Of a stretch of 64,000 nucleotides of DNA, positions 38,015 through 45,861 are shown piece after piece. Source of the DNA: Micromonospora_J zhanjiangensis (GTDB taxonomy: Bacteria > Actinomycetota > Actinomycetes > Mycobacteriales > Micromonosporaceae). The stretch spans positions 258,947 to 322,946 of the forward strand of contig NZ_JBHSBN010000004.1 of assembly GCF_042650605.1 (NCBI RefSeq), in the 5' to 3' direction. Under the pieces are notes generated by a model, which saw only the letters and a list, made by a program, of their open reading frames with translations, searched no databases and had not been told where the DNA came from. Position 1 is the first letter of the stretch; each line of letters starts with the position of its first letter. The translations under genes were made by a program, and so were the position numbers.

Positions 38015-39853
38015 ATGATCAGCATCTCCCGGGCCGGCCGGGCCCTCGCGGTGGCCTGGCGGGCCGGGCGTGCCAACCTGGTGGTGTACGTGCTGCTCGC
38101 GCCGATCGCGGGGGCGCTTCCGGTGCTCGCGGCCTGGCTCACCAAACTCGTCCTCGACCGGGTCGCGAACCCCGCCGCCGACGCGATCCTCGGGGTGGCG
38201 ATCGGGCTGGCGGCGGTCACCGTCGGTCTCGCCCTGGTGCCGCACCTGACGAGCTACCTGCGGGCGGACCTCGGCCGCTCGGCCGCCATCGTCGCGCTCG
38301 ACCGGCTGTACGGCGCGACCGACCGCCTCCGCGGGTTGAGGCGGCTGGAGGAGCCGGCATTCCAGAACACGCTCCGGCTGGCCGAGCAGGCGGGGCGGGA
38401 CGGTCCCAGCCGTTGCGTCGACGGCCTGCTCGGTCTGGTGCAGGGCACCGTGCTGCTGACCGGTCTCCTCGGCACCCTTGTGGTGATCAACCCGGTGATG
38501 GCCCTGCTGGTCACGGTCGGCGGCGTCCCGGCCCTGCTGGCCGAGCTGCGACTGAGCCGTCGCCGGGCGAACCTGCTGTGGGAGATCGGGCCGGCGCAGC
38601 GGCGCGAGATGTTCTACGCCAGCCTGCTGACCAGCCTGTCCGCCGCCAAGGAGATACGCCTGCTGCGGCTGGGCGGGCTGTTCCGCCGCCGGATGCTCGC
38701 CGAGTTGGGCACCGCGAACGCCGCCCACCGGGCCCACGAGCGCCGGGAGGTACGCGTTCAGGCACTTCTCGCCGTCCTGAGTGCCGTGCTGTCCGGGGGT
38801 GGCCTGGTGTGGGCCGTCGTCACCGCCCGGTCCGGCGGACTGACGGTGGGCGACGTGGCCGTCTTCGTCGCCGCCGTCGCCGGGGTGCAGAGCAGCCTGT
38901 CCGCTCTGATCGACCACCTCGCCGGCATCCACCAGGCGATGCTGCTGCTCGAACACTACGAGCGGATCGTCACCGCACCACCGGACCTGCCGGAGCCGAC
39001 CCGACCGCGTCCGGTGCCTCCGCTGACCCAGGGCATCGAACTGTGTGACGTCTGGTTCCGCTACGGTCCGGACCACCCGTGGGTGCTACGCGGCGTGGAC
39101 CTGTTCATCCCGGCCGGCCAGGCGGTGGCCCTGGTCGGCCACAACGGCGCCGGCAAGAGCACCCTGGTCAAGCTGCTGTGCCGGTTCTACGACCCGACCC
39201 GGGGCACCATCCGGTGGGACGGCGTCGACCTGCGCGAGTTCTCCGTGCACGACCTGCGGGCCCGGATCGGCGCGGTGTTCCAGGACTACATGACCTACGA
39301 CCTGACGGTCGCGGAGAACATCTGGCTCGGCGACGTCGACCCGGCCGGCCCCGACCACGTCCGGGCCGAGGACGCCTGCCGGATCGCCCACGCCGCCGGC
39401 CGGGCCGGCATGCACGAGACCATCGAGGCCCTGCCCCGGGGGTACGGGACGATGCTGTCCCGCGTGTTCGAACTGGACGGTGACCCGGCGGACGCGGGTG
39501 TCCTGCTCTCCGGCGGCCAGTGGCAGCGGCTGGCGATCGCCCGGTCGGTGCTGCCCGAGTCGCGGGACCTGCTCATCCTGGACGAGCCGAGCGCCGGCCT
39601 GGACGCCGAGGCCGAGCGGGACATCCAGCTGCGGCTGCGCGACTACCGGGCCGACCGGACCAGCGTCCTCATCTCACACCGGCTCGGTACGCTGCGGGAC
39701 GCCGACCTGATCGTGGCACTGTCCGGCGGCCGGGTCGTCGAGGCCGGCCGGCACGAGGACCTGCTGGTCGCCGACGGCACGTACGCCACGCTGTTCCGGT
39801 TGCAGGCGGCGGGTTACGTTCCGGCCGAGGCGGGGGTGACGCCGACCGGGTGA
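38015..39853 (+). CDS. ABC exporter, fused membrane and ATPase domains
   Basis: A 612-residue half-transporter that should act as a homodimer. The N-terminal membrane domain has about six hydrophobic segments (residues 15-320). The ATPase domain has Walker A GHNGAGKST (about 374-382), Q-loop VFQDYMTYDLTV, signature LSGGQWQRLAIARS (about 498), Walker B LLILDEPSAGLD and switch His SHRLG. It lacks an N-terminal C39 peptidase domain, so it cannot cut a leader itself. It resembles exporters of lanthipeptide-type clusters. Its last 40 bases overlap the end of the convergent SARP gene. I infer that it exports the cysteine-rich peptide encoded at 42910. Confidence 0.9.
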   Translation: MISISRAGRALAVAWRAGRANLVVYVLLAPIAGALPVLAAWLTKLVLDRVANPAADAILGVAIGLAAVTVGLALVPHLTSYLRADLGRSAAIVALDRLYGATDRLRGLRRLEEPAFQNTLRLAEQAGRDGPSRCVDGLLGLVQGTVLLTGLLGTLVVINPVMALLVTVGGVPALLAELRLSRRRANLLWEIGPAQRREMFYASLLTSLSAAKEIRLLRLGGLFRRRMLAELGTANAAHRAHERREVRVQALLAVLSAVLSGGGLVWAVVTARSGGLTVGDVAVFVAAVAGVQSSLSALIDHLAGIHQAMLLLEHYERIVTAPPDLPEPTRPRPVPPLTQGIELCDVWFRYGPDHPWVLRGVDLFIPAGQAVALVGHNGAGKSTLVKLLCRFYDPTRGTIRWDGVDLREFSVHDLRARIGAVFQDYMTYDLTVAENIWLGDVDPAGPDHVRAEDACRIAHAAGRAGMHETIEALPRGYGTMLSRVFELDGDPADAGVLLSGGQWQRLAIARSVLPESRDLLILDEPSAGLDAEAERDIQLRLRDYRADRTSVLISHRLGTLRDADLIVALSGGRVVEAGRHEDLLVADGTYATLFRLQAAGYVPAEAGVTPTG

Positions 39854-42813
39854 TCCGCGCCGGTCAGGAACGTCTCGAGCACCCCGTCCCGAGGGCCGGG
39901 CAGGTCGGCGAGGATCTCGTCGGCTCGCCGGGCGTACCCGTCCGCCGCCGGGTGCTGGCCCAGGCGGTACCGCGCCCGACCGAGTTGGCGGAGCGCGGCC
40001 GCCTCGCCGTACCGGTCGCCGCACGCCCGGGCCAGGGCCAGCGCCTCCGTACCGTCCCGCTGGGCCGACGCCACGTCGCCGGTCCGCAGGTACACCTCCG
40101 AGCGGCTCAGCAGCGCCTCCCACTCGTCCTCCCGGTTGCCGGTCCGCCGGCACAGGCGCAGGCCGGCGGTGAGTTCGGTCAGCGCGTCCCGGTGCCGCCC
40201 GAGTTGGCTGTGCGTACGACCGAGGGCGACCAGCGTGATCGCCTCGCCGACGGCGTCGCCGTGTTCGTGTCGCATCGCCAGGCAGCGGGTGAGGTGCTCA
40301 CCCGCGGCCGGGAAGTCGCCCAACTCGAACTCGATCTCGGCCAGGTTGTGCAGTGCCATCGCCAGCCACACCGGGTTCGCGTCGTCGAGCAGCCCGACCG
40401 CCGACCGGACGAGGTCCGCGGCCCGGCGGGGCGAGCCCGTCCGGTGGTGGAACCAGCCGAGGTTCTGCAGCGCCCGTCCCTCACCCTCCCGATGACCCAG
40501 GCGGCGCCACAGCCGCAACGCCGACTCCAACGCGCCGCAGGCCGCCTCCGGCGATCCGCCGCGCCAGTGCAGGGTCGCCCGCAACGGAAGCACGGTGGCC
40601 CGGGCGACATCGTCATCCAGGAGTGCCGCCGCCCGCTCACAGACAGCGACCAGGGCATCGGCTTCCGCCCACCGGTTGTGCTTCTGCAGCCACACCGTCA
40701 GCGACGGAATCGCCTCCAGACACAACCGGCTCAGCCGCGGTGCCGTGTCGCATGCCTGGCGGGCGGCCACGATGATCCCGGCCAGTTCCCTGTCCACCCA
40801 ACGGACGGCGTCGTCGAGCGTGCCCAACTCGACGACGGTGGGCCCGGCGGCGAGGTCGGCCACCCGCAACGGGCGCAACAGCTGGCCCGCCCGCAGCACC
40901 GTGGTCAGAAACGCGGTGAGCCCACGCTGTACCGCGCACTGGCGTTCGGCGGCCGGATCCGCCGCATCGGCCAGTTCCATGCCGTAGAGCCGGAGCAGGT
41001 CGTGGAACCGGAACCGGGCCGCCCCCACCGCGTCCAGCAGGTGCGCCTCGGTGAGCCGGTCCAGCAGCGCCAGGGCGCGCCGGTGCGGGACACCGATCGT
41101 GACCGCTGCGAGCGGCAACGGAATCTCCGGCATCCGCAGCAGCGACAGGGACCGGAAGGCGGCTGCCGCGGTCCGGTCGTCCGGGTCGGCGCTGTCGAGC
41201 AGGTGGCGGTAGGTGTTCCAGAAACTGGACCGGATGGCGAGGTCGTCCGCGCATAGTTCGTCGAGGCGTTCCCGCTCGTCGTCCAGTCGGCCCGCCAGTA
41301 CCGCGACGGACCAGTCGGGTCGGGCCGCGAGCCGGGCTCCGGCGATGCGCAGCGCCAACGGGTGCCCGTCGCAGAGCGTGACCAGGCGGTTCGACGCGTC
41401 GGGGTCGGCCGTCGGCCGACCGTCGCCGCAGAGGGTGTCGAGCAGCTGGCGTCCCTCGGCGTCGCTGAGCCGGTCCAGCCGGACGCGGAGCGCGTCGAGG
41501 GTGCTCGCCGGTCGCCGGCTGGTGATCAGGACCGCGCATCCCCGGCCCGCCGGGAGCAGGGACCTGACCTGCGGCGCCCCGGTCGCGCCGTCCAGGACGA
41601 CGAGCAGCCGCCGGGCGGCGGTCTCCGACCGGAACCGCGCGGCCGCCTCACCCAGTTCCAGCGGTACGTTCCCGGCCGGCACACCGAGCGCGCGCAGCAG
41701 CTGACCGAGCGCCGACAGCGGGTCGAGTCCAGGCCGGCCGGAAGCTCCGCCCTGCAGGTCGAGGTAGAGCTGTCCGTCGGGATAGTGGCTCGCGAGCCGG
41801 TGCGCGGCCCGTACCGCCAGGGTGGTCTTGCCCATCCCGGCCGGTCCGTGCAACACGACCACCGCCGGGCCCGTCCGGGGGCCGTCCGCGGCGGTGCAGG
41901 CCCGCTCGACGGTACGCAGCTCGGCGACCCGGCCGACGAACGCCGCCGGGTCCGGTGGCAACTGTCGCGGTGGATCGGGCGGGCCGGGTGGGTGGTCGGG
42001 ACCGGCGGCCGGTGCCGTGTCGACGGACGCCGCGGCGACGGCGGGTGCGGACAGCTCCGGGGCCCGGCGCAGGATGGCCTGGTGCAGCCGGGACAGTTCC
42101 GGCCCGGGTTCGAGTCCGAGCTGGTCGGCGAAGACCGCGCGGGTCTGCGCGTACGCCGACAGGGCCGCCGGCGCGTCACCGGACCGGTACAGCGCCAGCA
42201 TGAGCTGCTGACGCAGCCGCTCCCGGTACGGGTGGGCGGTGATCAGCAGCCGCAGCTCGCCGGTCACCGAGGCGTGCTCGCCGAGTGCGAGGCGTGCCTG
42301 GATCAGATCCTCGACCAGCGACAGATGCTGCTCCTCCAACAGGGCGACCCGGGCGGCCAGCTCCGGTCCGGGGCGGACGTCCTCGGCCGGCCGACCCCGC
42401 CACAGGTCCAGGGCCGCGCCCAGACGCGCGATGGCGGCGGCGTGGTCACCGCGGGCGAGGGCCGCCCGGCCCACCTCGACCGCCGTCTGGAAGCGGTGCA
42501 GGTCCAGTTCCTGCGGGTCGACGAGCAGCTGATATCCGGCGGCGCTGGCGACCAGCCGGTCGGCGCCGGCGCATCCGTCGGCCAGCTCGCCCAGCAATCG
42601 GCGCAGCCCGCTGGCGTAGGTGCGCAGGTTCGCCACCGCCGAACGTGGCGGCTCGTCCCACAGCTCACCGACGAGACGGTCCAGCGACACCCGCTCGTTG
42701 GCCAACAGCAGCAGGAGCGCCAGCATCGTCCGCTGCTTCGGCGAGCCCACCGGTACCGTCCGACGGTCGGCGACGATCCGCAGGGGGCCGAGTAGCTGGA
42801 ATCGCAGGCTCAC
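39814..42813 (-). CDS. SARP-family regulator with BTAD, NB-ARC and TPR regions (AfsR-like)
   Basis: A 999-residue regulator. An OmpR-like winged HTH (residues 1-100, LGPLRIVADRRTVPVGSPKQRTMLALLLL) is followed by the bacterial transcriptional activation domain (105-250), a Pro/Ala linker (255-288), an NB-ARC ATPase (AFVGRVAELR, Walker A GPAGMGKTT near 323-331, LLVVLDGA) and TPR repeats to the end. Such proteins activate secondary-metabolite clusters. The GTG at 42813 has GGAGGT just upstream and gives the family N-terminus; the open frame extends about 240 codons further but without family similarity. It is divergent from the peptide gene, with direct TGTA repeats between them. Confidence 0.92.
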   Translation of the reverse strand: MSLRFQLLGPLRIVADRRTVPVGSPKQRTMLALLLLLANERVSLDRLVGELWDEPPRSAVANLRTYASGLRRLLGELADGCAGADRLVASAAGYQLLVDPQELDLHRFQTAVEVGRAALARGDHAAAIARLGAALDLWRGRPAEDVRPGPELAARVALLEEQHLSLVEDLIQARLALGEHASVTGELRLLITAHPYRERLRQQLMLALYRSGDAPAALSAYAQTRAVFADQLGLEPGPELSRLHQAILRRAPELSAPAVAAASVDTAPAAGPDHPPGPPDPPRQLPPDPAAFVGRVAELRTVERACTAADGPRTGPAVVVLHGPAGMGKTTLAVRAAHRLASHYPDGQLYLDLQGGASGRPGLDPLSALGQLLRALGVPAGNVPLELGEAAARFRSETAARRLLVVLDGATGAPQVRSLLPAGRGCAVLITSRRPASTLDALRVRLDRLSDAEGRQLLDTLCGDGRPTADPDASNRLVTLCDGHPLALRIAGARLAARPDWSVAVLAGRLDDERERLDELCADDLAIRSSFWNTYRHLLDSADPDDRTAAAAFRSLSLLRMPEIPLPLAAVTIGVPHRRALALLDRLTEAHLLDAVGAARFRFHDLLRLYGMELADAADPAAERQCAVQRGLTAFLTTVLRAGQLLRPLRVADLAAGPTVVELGTLDDAVRWVDRELAGIIVAARQACDTAPRLSRLCLEAIPSLTVWLQKHNRWAEADALVAVCERAAALLDDDVARATVLPLRATLHWRGGSPEAACGALESALRLWRRLGHREGEGRALQNLGWFHHRTGSPRRAADLVRSAVGLLDDANPVWLAMALHNLAEIEFELGDFPAAGEHLTRCLAMRHEHGDAVGEAITLVALGRTHSQLGRHRDALTELTAGLRLCRRTGNREDEWEALLSRSEVYLRTGDVASAQRDGTEALALARACGDRYGEAAALRQLGRARYRLGQHPAADGYARRADEILADLPGPRDGVLETFLTGADHPVGVTPASAGT

Positions 42814-42828
42814 GGCACCTCCAAATTT

Positions 42829-42855
42829 TGTATCGACGCTGTAGGTCCCCGTGTA
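42829..42855. promoter_or_regulatory. Candidate SARP operator: three TGTA direct repeats
   Basis: TGTA occurs at 42829, 42840 and 42852, spaced 11 and 12 bases, in the 96-bp divergent gap. SARP regulators bind direct heptamer repeats one helical turn apart just upstream of target promoters, so the spacing fits. The core bases differ from known SARP heptamers, and this remains a prediction. Confidence 0.4.
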
Positions 42856-42909
42856 CCACGTCGGGCTACCGTCCGCGATCAGTCTAGATCCAGATTGGAG
42901 GTACCCGAG

Positions 42910-43095
42910 ATGACCCGTCACGTCGGAGCGCTCGCGGACCGTCTCCTGGCACTGATGCTGCCCGGGACCACGGCCTCGGCCGTCTGCCAGCCGTCCTGCA
43001 CCAACACCCCGATATGCTGCCGTTTCACCAACACCCGGTTCAAGTGGCGCGCATGTAACAGCATGTGCGAATGCTGGTGGGGTTCGGACTGCTGA
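42910..43095 (+). CDS. Cysteine-rich precursor peptide (8 Cys), putative exported natural product
   Basis: A 61-residue peptide. Residues 1-25 form an amphipathic, weakly hydrophobic leader (RHVGALADRLLALMLPG) ending in Thr-Ala-Ser-Ala, a signal-peptidase-like cleavage site. The predicted mature part of about 37 residues starts VCQPSC and holds eight cysteines (26, 30, 36, 37, 49, 53, 55, 61) in the pattern C-x3-C-x5-CC-x11-C-x3-C-x-C-x5-C, plus a WW pair. The ATG at 42910 has GGAGGT seven bases upstream. I do not recognise the family. The neighbours (redoxin, MauE-like protein, S26 peptidase, exporter, SARP) point to an exported peptide with four disulfides. Confidence 0.8.
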   Translation: MTRHVGALADRLLALMLPGTTASAVCQPSCTNTPICCRFTNTRFKWRACNSMCECWWGSDC

Positions 43096-43114
43096 GTAAC
43101 GCCCCTGGAGGCGT

Positions 43115-43139
43115 CGCGGCCGGCCACCGACCGGCCGCG
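43115..43139 (+). terminator. Hairpin after the peptide gene
   Basis: A perfect 9-bp stem, CGCGGCCGG with its complement around CCACCGA, lies between the peptide stop and the redoxin gene. In peptide clusters such a hairpin often allows partial read-through, so that the precursor is made in excess over the processing enzymes; that role is inferred. Confidence 0.55.
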
Positions 43140-43174
43140 GCGCTCTCCTGCCCAATCCCGTCAGGAGTGCACCC

Positions 43175-43756
43175 ATGTCCGTCGTCGTCGCGGCCATCGC
43201 CGTTCTCGCCATCCTCACCCTGCTGAACCTGCTGCTCACCTTCGGCGTGATCCGGAAGCTGCGCGAGCAGGAGTTGACCGCCGTACGCCCGCCGGTGACC
43301 CTGTCGGTCGGCGCGCGGGTGCCCGACTTCACCGCCTCGACCGCCGGCGGGGACGTGGTGTCCGTCGCCGCGCTGCGCCCTTCGGGCGGCCTGGTGGCGT
43401 TCCTCGCCCCCGACTGTTCGGGCTGCCAGGAGCAACTGCCCGCGGTGCGCTCGGCGCTCGCCGAGGCACTCGACACCCCGATGGCGGTGCTCGTCGTGGT
43501 CACCCGCCTGCGTCCGGAGTCGGCGCACACGGACAACGAGGACACCGACCTGGTGGCCGCGTTGGGCGTGGCCGACAGCCGGGCGGCGATCGTCCACGAG
43601 CCACTCGACGGGACGCTCCAGTCGGCCTTCCAGGTCGCCGCGTTCCCCGGGTTCTACCTGGTCGACACCGACGGCCGGGTGGCCGCTGTCAGCAACAACG
43701 CCGCCCAGCTACCCGAGTTGTTCCCGGGACGCGACGTCGTGTCCGTCGGCCGGTGA
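43175..43756 (+). CDS. Membrane-anchored redoxin (MauD-like thiol-disulfide protein)
   Basis: A 193-residue protein. One N-terminal transmembrane segment (residues 3-25) is followed by a thioredoxin-fold AhpC/TSA-like domain outside the membrane: VGARVPDFTAST, then the redox motif DCSGC (Cys81, Cys84) and FPGFYLVDTDGRVA with the cis-proline. MauD proteins of this type help form disulfides in exported small proteins together with MauE. ATG start with AGGAG seven bases upstream, 79 bp after the peptide gene. The last 48 bases overlap the end of the convergent S26 gene. Confidence 0.88.
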   Translation: MSVVVAAIAVLAILTLLNLLLTFGVIRKLREQELTAVRPPVTLSVGARVPDFTASTAGGDVVSVAALRPSGGLVAFLAPDCSGCQEQLPAVRSALAEALDTPMAVLVVVTRLRPESAHTDNEDTDLVAALGVADSRAAIVHEPLDGTLQSAFQVAAFPGFYLVDTDGRVAAVSNNAAQLPELFPGRDVVSVGR

Positions 43757-44161
43757 GTCGACGGCGGCCCGCAGCCGTCGGATGACCACACCCCGTACCA
43801 GCTCCGGCGCGAGTGGGCCGAAGGCACGCGAGTCGAAGCTGTGCCGCGGCGCGTCGCCCAGGACGTGGACCTGTCCCGCCGGCAGCGCCGCCACCCGTTT
43901 GACCATCAGCTGGGTGGCCGCTTCGGCGTCGCCCGCGGTGATCGTGACACCGGGTGGCGGCAGGCAGACGACCACCGCGCCGACCCGCAGCCGACGTCGG
44001 AATCCCCGGCGGAGCACGAGGAGCTGGTCGCCGTCCCGGTACGTCGGGGTCATGCTGTCACCGTTCACCCCGACGACCTGGAGCATGGCGCGGGCGACCG
44101 ACACGGCGACCCCGACCGCCACGACGGAGCCGGCGACGATCAGCAGCGTTGACTGGTGCAT
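43709..44161 (-). CDS. S26-family signal-peptidase-like protease
   Basis: A 150-residue membrane protease. An N-terminal transmembrane segment (5-24) precedes the catalytic serine Ser36 in VNGDSMTPTYRDGDQLLV; the general-base lysine is Lys88 in LMVKRVAALPAG, and GDAPRHSFDSRAFGPL matches the conserved box E of the family. It is much shorter than housekeeping LepB and sits inside the peptide cluster, so it is the candidate to cut the peptide leader after Ala-Ser-Ala. The ATG at 44161 is chosen because the segment upstream has no family similarity. Confidence 0.87.
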   Translation of the reverse strand: MHQSTLLIVAGSVVAVGVAVSVARAMLQVVGVNGDSMTPTYRDGDQLLVLRRGFRRRLRVGAVVVCLPPPGVTITAGDAEAATQLMVKRVAALPAGQVHVLGDAPRHSFDSRAFGPLAPELVRGVVIRRLRAAVDSPADGHDVASREQLG

Positions 44162-44233
44162 CGGGCCACGGTAGCGAACCGTCCGACGACGCACGCCCCA
44201 CCCCGGGGCGGCGGCGACAGGAGGCGAGAGATC

Positions 44234-44803
44234 ATGTCGTACGTATTGGGGTTCAGCCGGTGCCTGCTCGCGCTGGTCTTCCTGGCCTCGGCCGCCGGCA
44301 AACTGCGCGGGCGGGCGGCGTTCCCGGCGTTCGCCGACTCGCTGCGGGCCATGGATCTGCTGCCGGGGCGCGCGGTCGTCCCGGTGGCGGCGGTGGTGGT
44401 GGCGGCCGAGGCGGCCGTGCCCGTGCTGCTGGTGCCGCTGCCCGTCGCCGCGGTGTCCACTGTCGGGTTCGCGCTGGCGACGGCCCTGCTGGCGGCGTTC
44501 ACGGTGACCGTCGCCGTCGTCCTGCGGCGGGGTACGCCGGCGTCCTGCCGGTGCTTCGGGGAAGCCGCAGCGGCGCCGTTCGGCCGGCATCACCTCGTCC
44601 GCAACGTCGCGCTGACCGTGGTCGCCGGGACCGGCGGGTACGCCTCGATCGCGGCTCCCGGGACGACGATCTGGACCATCGTGCTGTGCGTGCCGCTGGC
44701 CGTGGTGGGTGCGCTCGTCGTCCTCCGGCTCGACGACATCGTCGCACTGTTCCGGCCGGTCACCCCCGTGGCGGGCACGACCTCCCGGCGTGCCGCGCGG
44801 TGA
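44234..44803 (+). CDS. MauE/DoxX-family redox membrane protein
   Basis: A 189-residue integral membrane protein with about four to five hydrophobic segments. The family features LASAAGKLRGRAAF in the first segment and the redox pair SCRCFG (Cys105, Cys107) are present. In methylamine-dehydrogenase maturation MauE and MauD are needed for disulfide formation in the small subunit. Here the same pair lies beside an eight-cysteine peptide. ATG 44234 follows AGGAGG by nine bases. Its stop abuts the stop of the YdeI-like gene. Confidence 0.88.
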   Translation: MSYVLGFSRCLLALVFLASAAGKLRGRAAFPAFADSLRAMDLLPGRAVVPVAAVVVAAEAAVPVLLVPLPVAAVSTVGFALATALLAAFTVTVAVVLRRGTPASCRCFGEAAAAPFGRHHLVRNVALTVVAGTGGYASIAAPGTTIWTIVLCVPLAVVGALVVLRLDDIVALFRPVTPVAGTTSRRAAR

Positions 44804-45412
44804 TCAGGCCGGCGGGTTCGGCGGCTTGGCCTTCTGCGGGTAGATCGTCTCGTGCCGGGCCAGCATGGCGACGAACTCGGCGATCTTCCGCTCGCGGGTC
44901 TGCGCCCGTTTGACGGCGTTGAGGCGGTAGATGAGGGAGAACCGGTTGGTCTTGGTGAGGACGTCGAACATGGCCTGGGCGGCGGGCTCGGCGGCGATCG
45001 CGGCGAGCAGGTCGGCCGGCACCTCGGCCTCGGACGGCGGGGCGTAGGCGGCGGCCCACCGCCCGTCCGCCTTCGCGGCCTCCACCACGGCGCGGCCCGA
45101 GGGCGTCATCCGTCCCGCCGACTCCAGCCGGGCCACGTGCTCGACGTTGCGCCGGGACCAGGCGCTGCGCGGCCGGCGCGGGGTGAACCGGATCCAGGAC
45201 ATCTCCTGGTCCCCCTTCCGGGCCTGCCCGTCGATCCAGCCGAAACACAGGGCCTCGTCGACCGCCTGCTGCCAGGTCAGCGTCGTGACCGTGCCGCCCT
45301 TCCTGGTCAGGGCGAGCCAGACACCGGGGGAGGTGGCGTGGTGGTCCGTCAGCCACGCGCGCAGCGCGTCGGCGTCCGCGACGATCAACTCGTCCAACTC
45401 CGTGCTCGGCAT
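44804..45412 (-). CDS. YdeI/OmpD-associated family protein
   Basis: A 202-residue cytosolic protein: an N-terminal LRAWLTDHH-to-VWLALTRKGG segment, the ALCFGWIDGQ motif, the RFTPRRPRSAWSRRN motif and a C-terminal helix with RLNAVKRAQTRERKI that defines this family. Some members are described as protecting against bacteriocins or cationic peptides, but many sit in unrelated contexts. It abuts the peptide cluster tail to tail. A self-protection role is possible but only suggested by position. ATG 45412 gives the usual MPSTELDEL start. Confidence 0.85.
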   Translation of the reverse strand: MPSTELDELIVADADALRAWLTDHHATSPGVWLALTRKGGTVTTLTWQQAVDEALCFGWIDGQARKGDQEMSWIRFTPRRPRSAWSRRNVEHVARLESAGRMTPSGRAVVEAAKADGRWAAAYAPPSEAEVPADLLAAIAAEPAAQAMFDVLTKTNRFSLIYRLNAVKRAQTRERKIAEFVAMLARHETIYPQKAKPPNPPA

Positions 45413-45486
45413 GACGGCAGGGTACTCGCCGCGCCGCTGTCGCAACCGTTGCCGTCGAGCGCGATCCGGACAGTCGCACCTCGGGC

Positions 45487-45747
45487 TTACGGTACGCCGC
45501 CGCCGTCGCTTGTCACGCCGGCACTCTGGCCGAGACCGTCGTCGCCACCGTAGCCCTCACCACGGAGGTTGCCCCGGCCCCGGCGACGCTGATCGCGTCG
45601 GCTCTGACGGATGGCCTGACGGGCCGCCCGCATTGCCGGGTCGGATCCGCCCGCCTTCGCCCGCCGCCGTCGACGTAGCGCGATGATCGCGACGGCAGCG
45701 AGGACCGCGGCCACCGACCCGGCAACTATCCAGACTCCCGAGCTCAT
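45487..45747 (-). CDS. Small single-pass membrane protein, function unknown
   Basis: An 86-residue protein. One N-terminal transmembrane helix (about residues 4-24, VWIVAGSVAAVLAAVAIIAL) is followed by an Arg-rich cytosolic stretch (RRRRRAKAG, then RQSRRDQRRRGRG) and a Gly-rich tail. I do not recognise the family. A TAGCAT -10-like hexamer ends seven bases before the ATG on this strand, suggesting a leaderless message. Confidence 0.6.
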   Translation of the reverse strand: MSSGVWIVAGSVAAVLAAVAIIALRRRRRAKAGGSDPAMRAARQAIRQSRRDQRRRGRGNLRGEGYGGDDGLGQSAGVTSDGGGVP

Positions 45748-45861
45748 AACGCTGATGCTAAGCACGATGAACAAGCTTTCGACCGTCGCGATCCGCAGGC
45801 GGGCGGAAGGCGTGATCGCGACCGGCACGTTCACCGTGCGGACCGGTTTCGCGGGCCGGCA

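Noticed and set aside
35071..38220. Open frame of about 1050 codons on the minus strand across ribBA, ribH and the binding-protein gene
   Set aside because: It crosses several confident genes on both strands and shows no protein-like sequence.
42910..43095. Reading the Cys-rich peptide as a lanthipeptide or lasso precursor
   Set aside because: No LanB, LanC, LanM, LanKC, lasso cyclase or B1/B2 proteins are nearby; instead disulfide-forming redox proteins are.
42814..43545. Upstream extension of the SARP reading frame on the minus strand
   Set aside because: It would run through the peptide gene and the redoxin gene and has no family similarity; the GTG at 42813 has a good ribosome-binding site and the canonical N-terminus.
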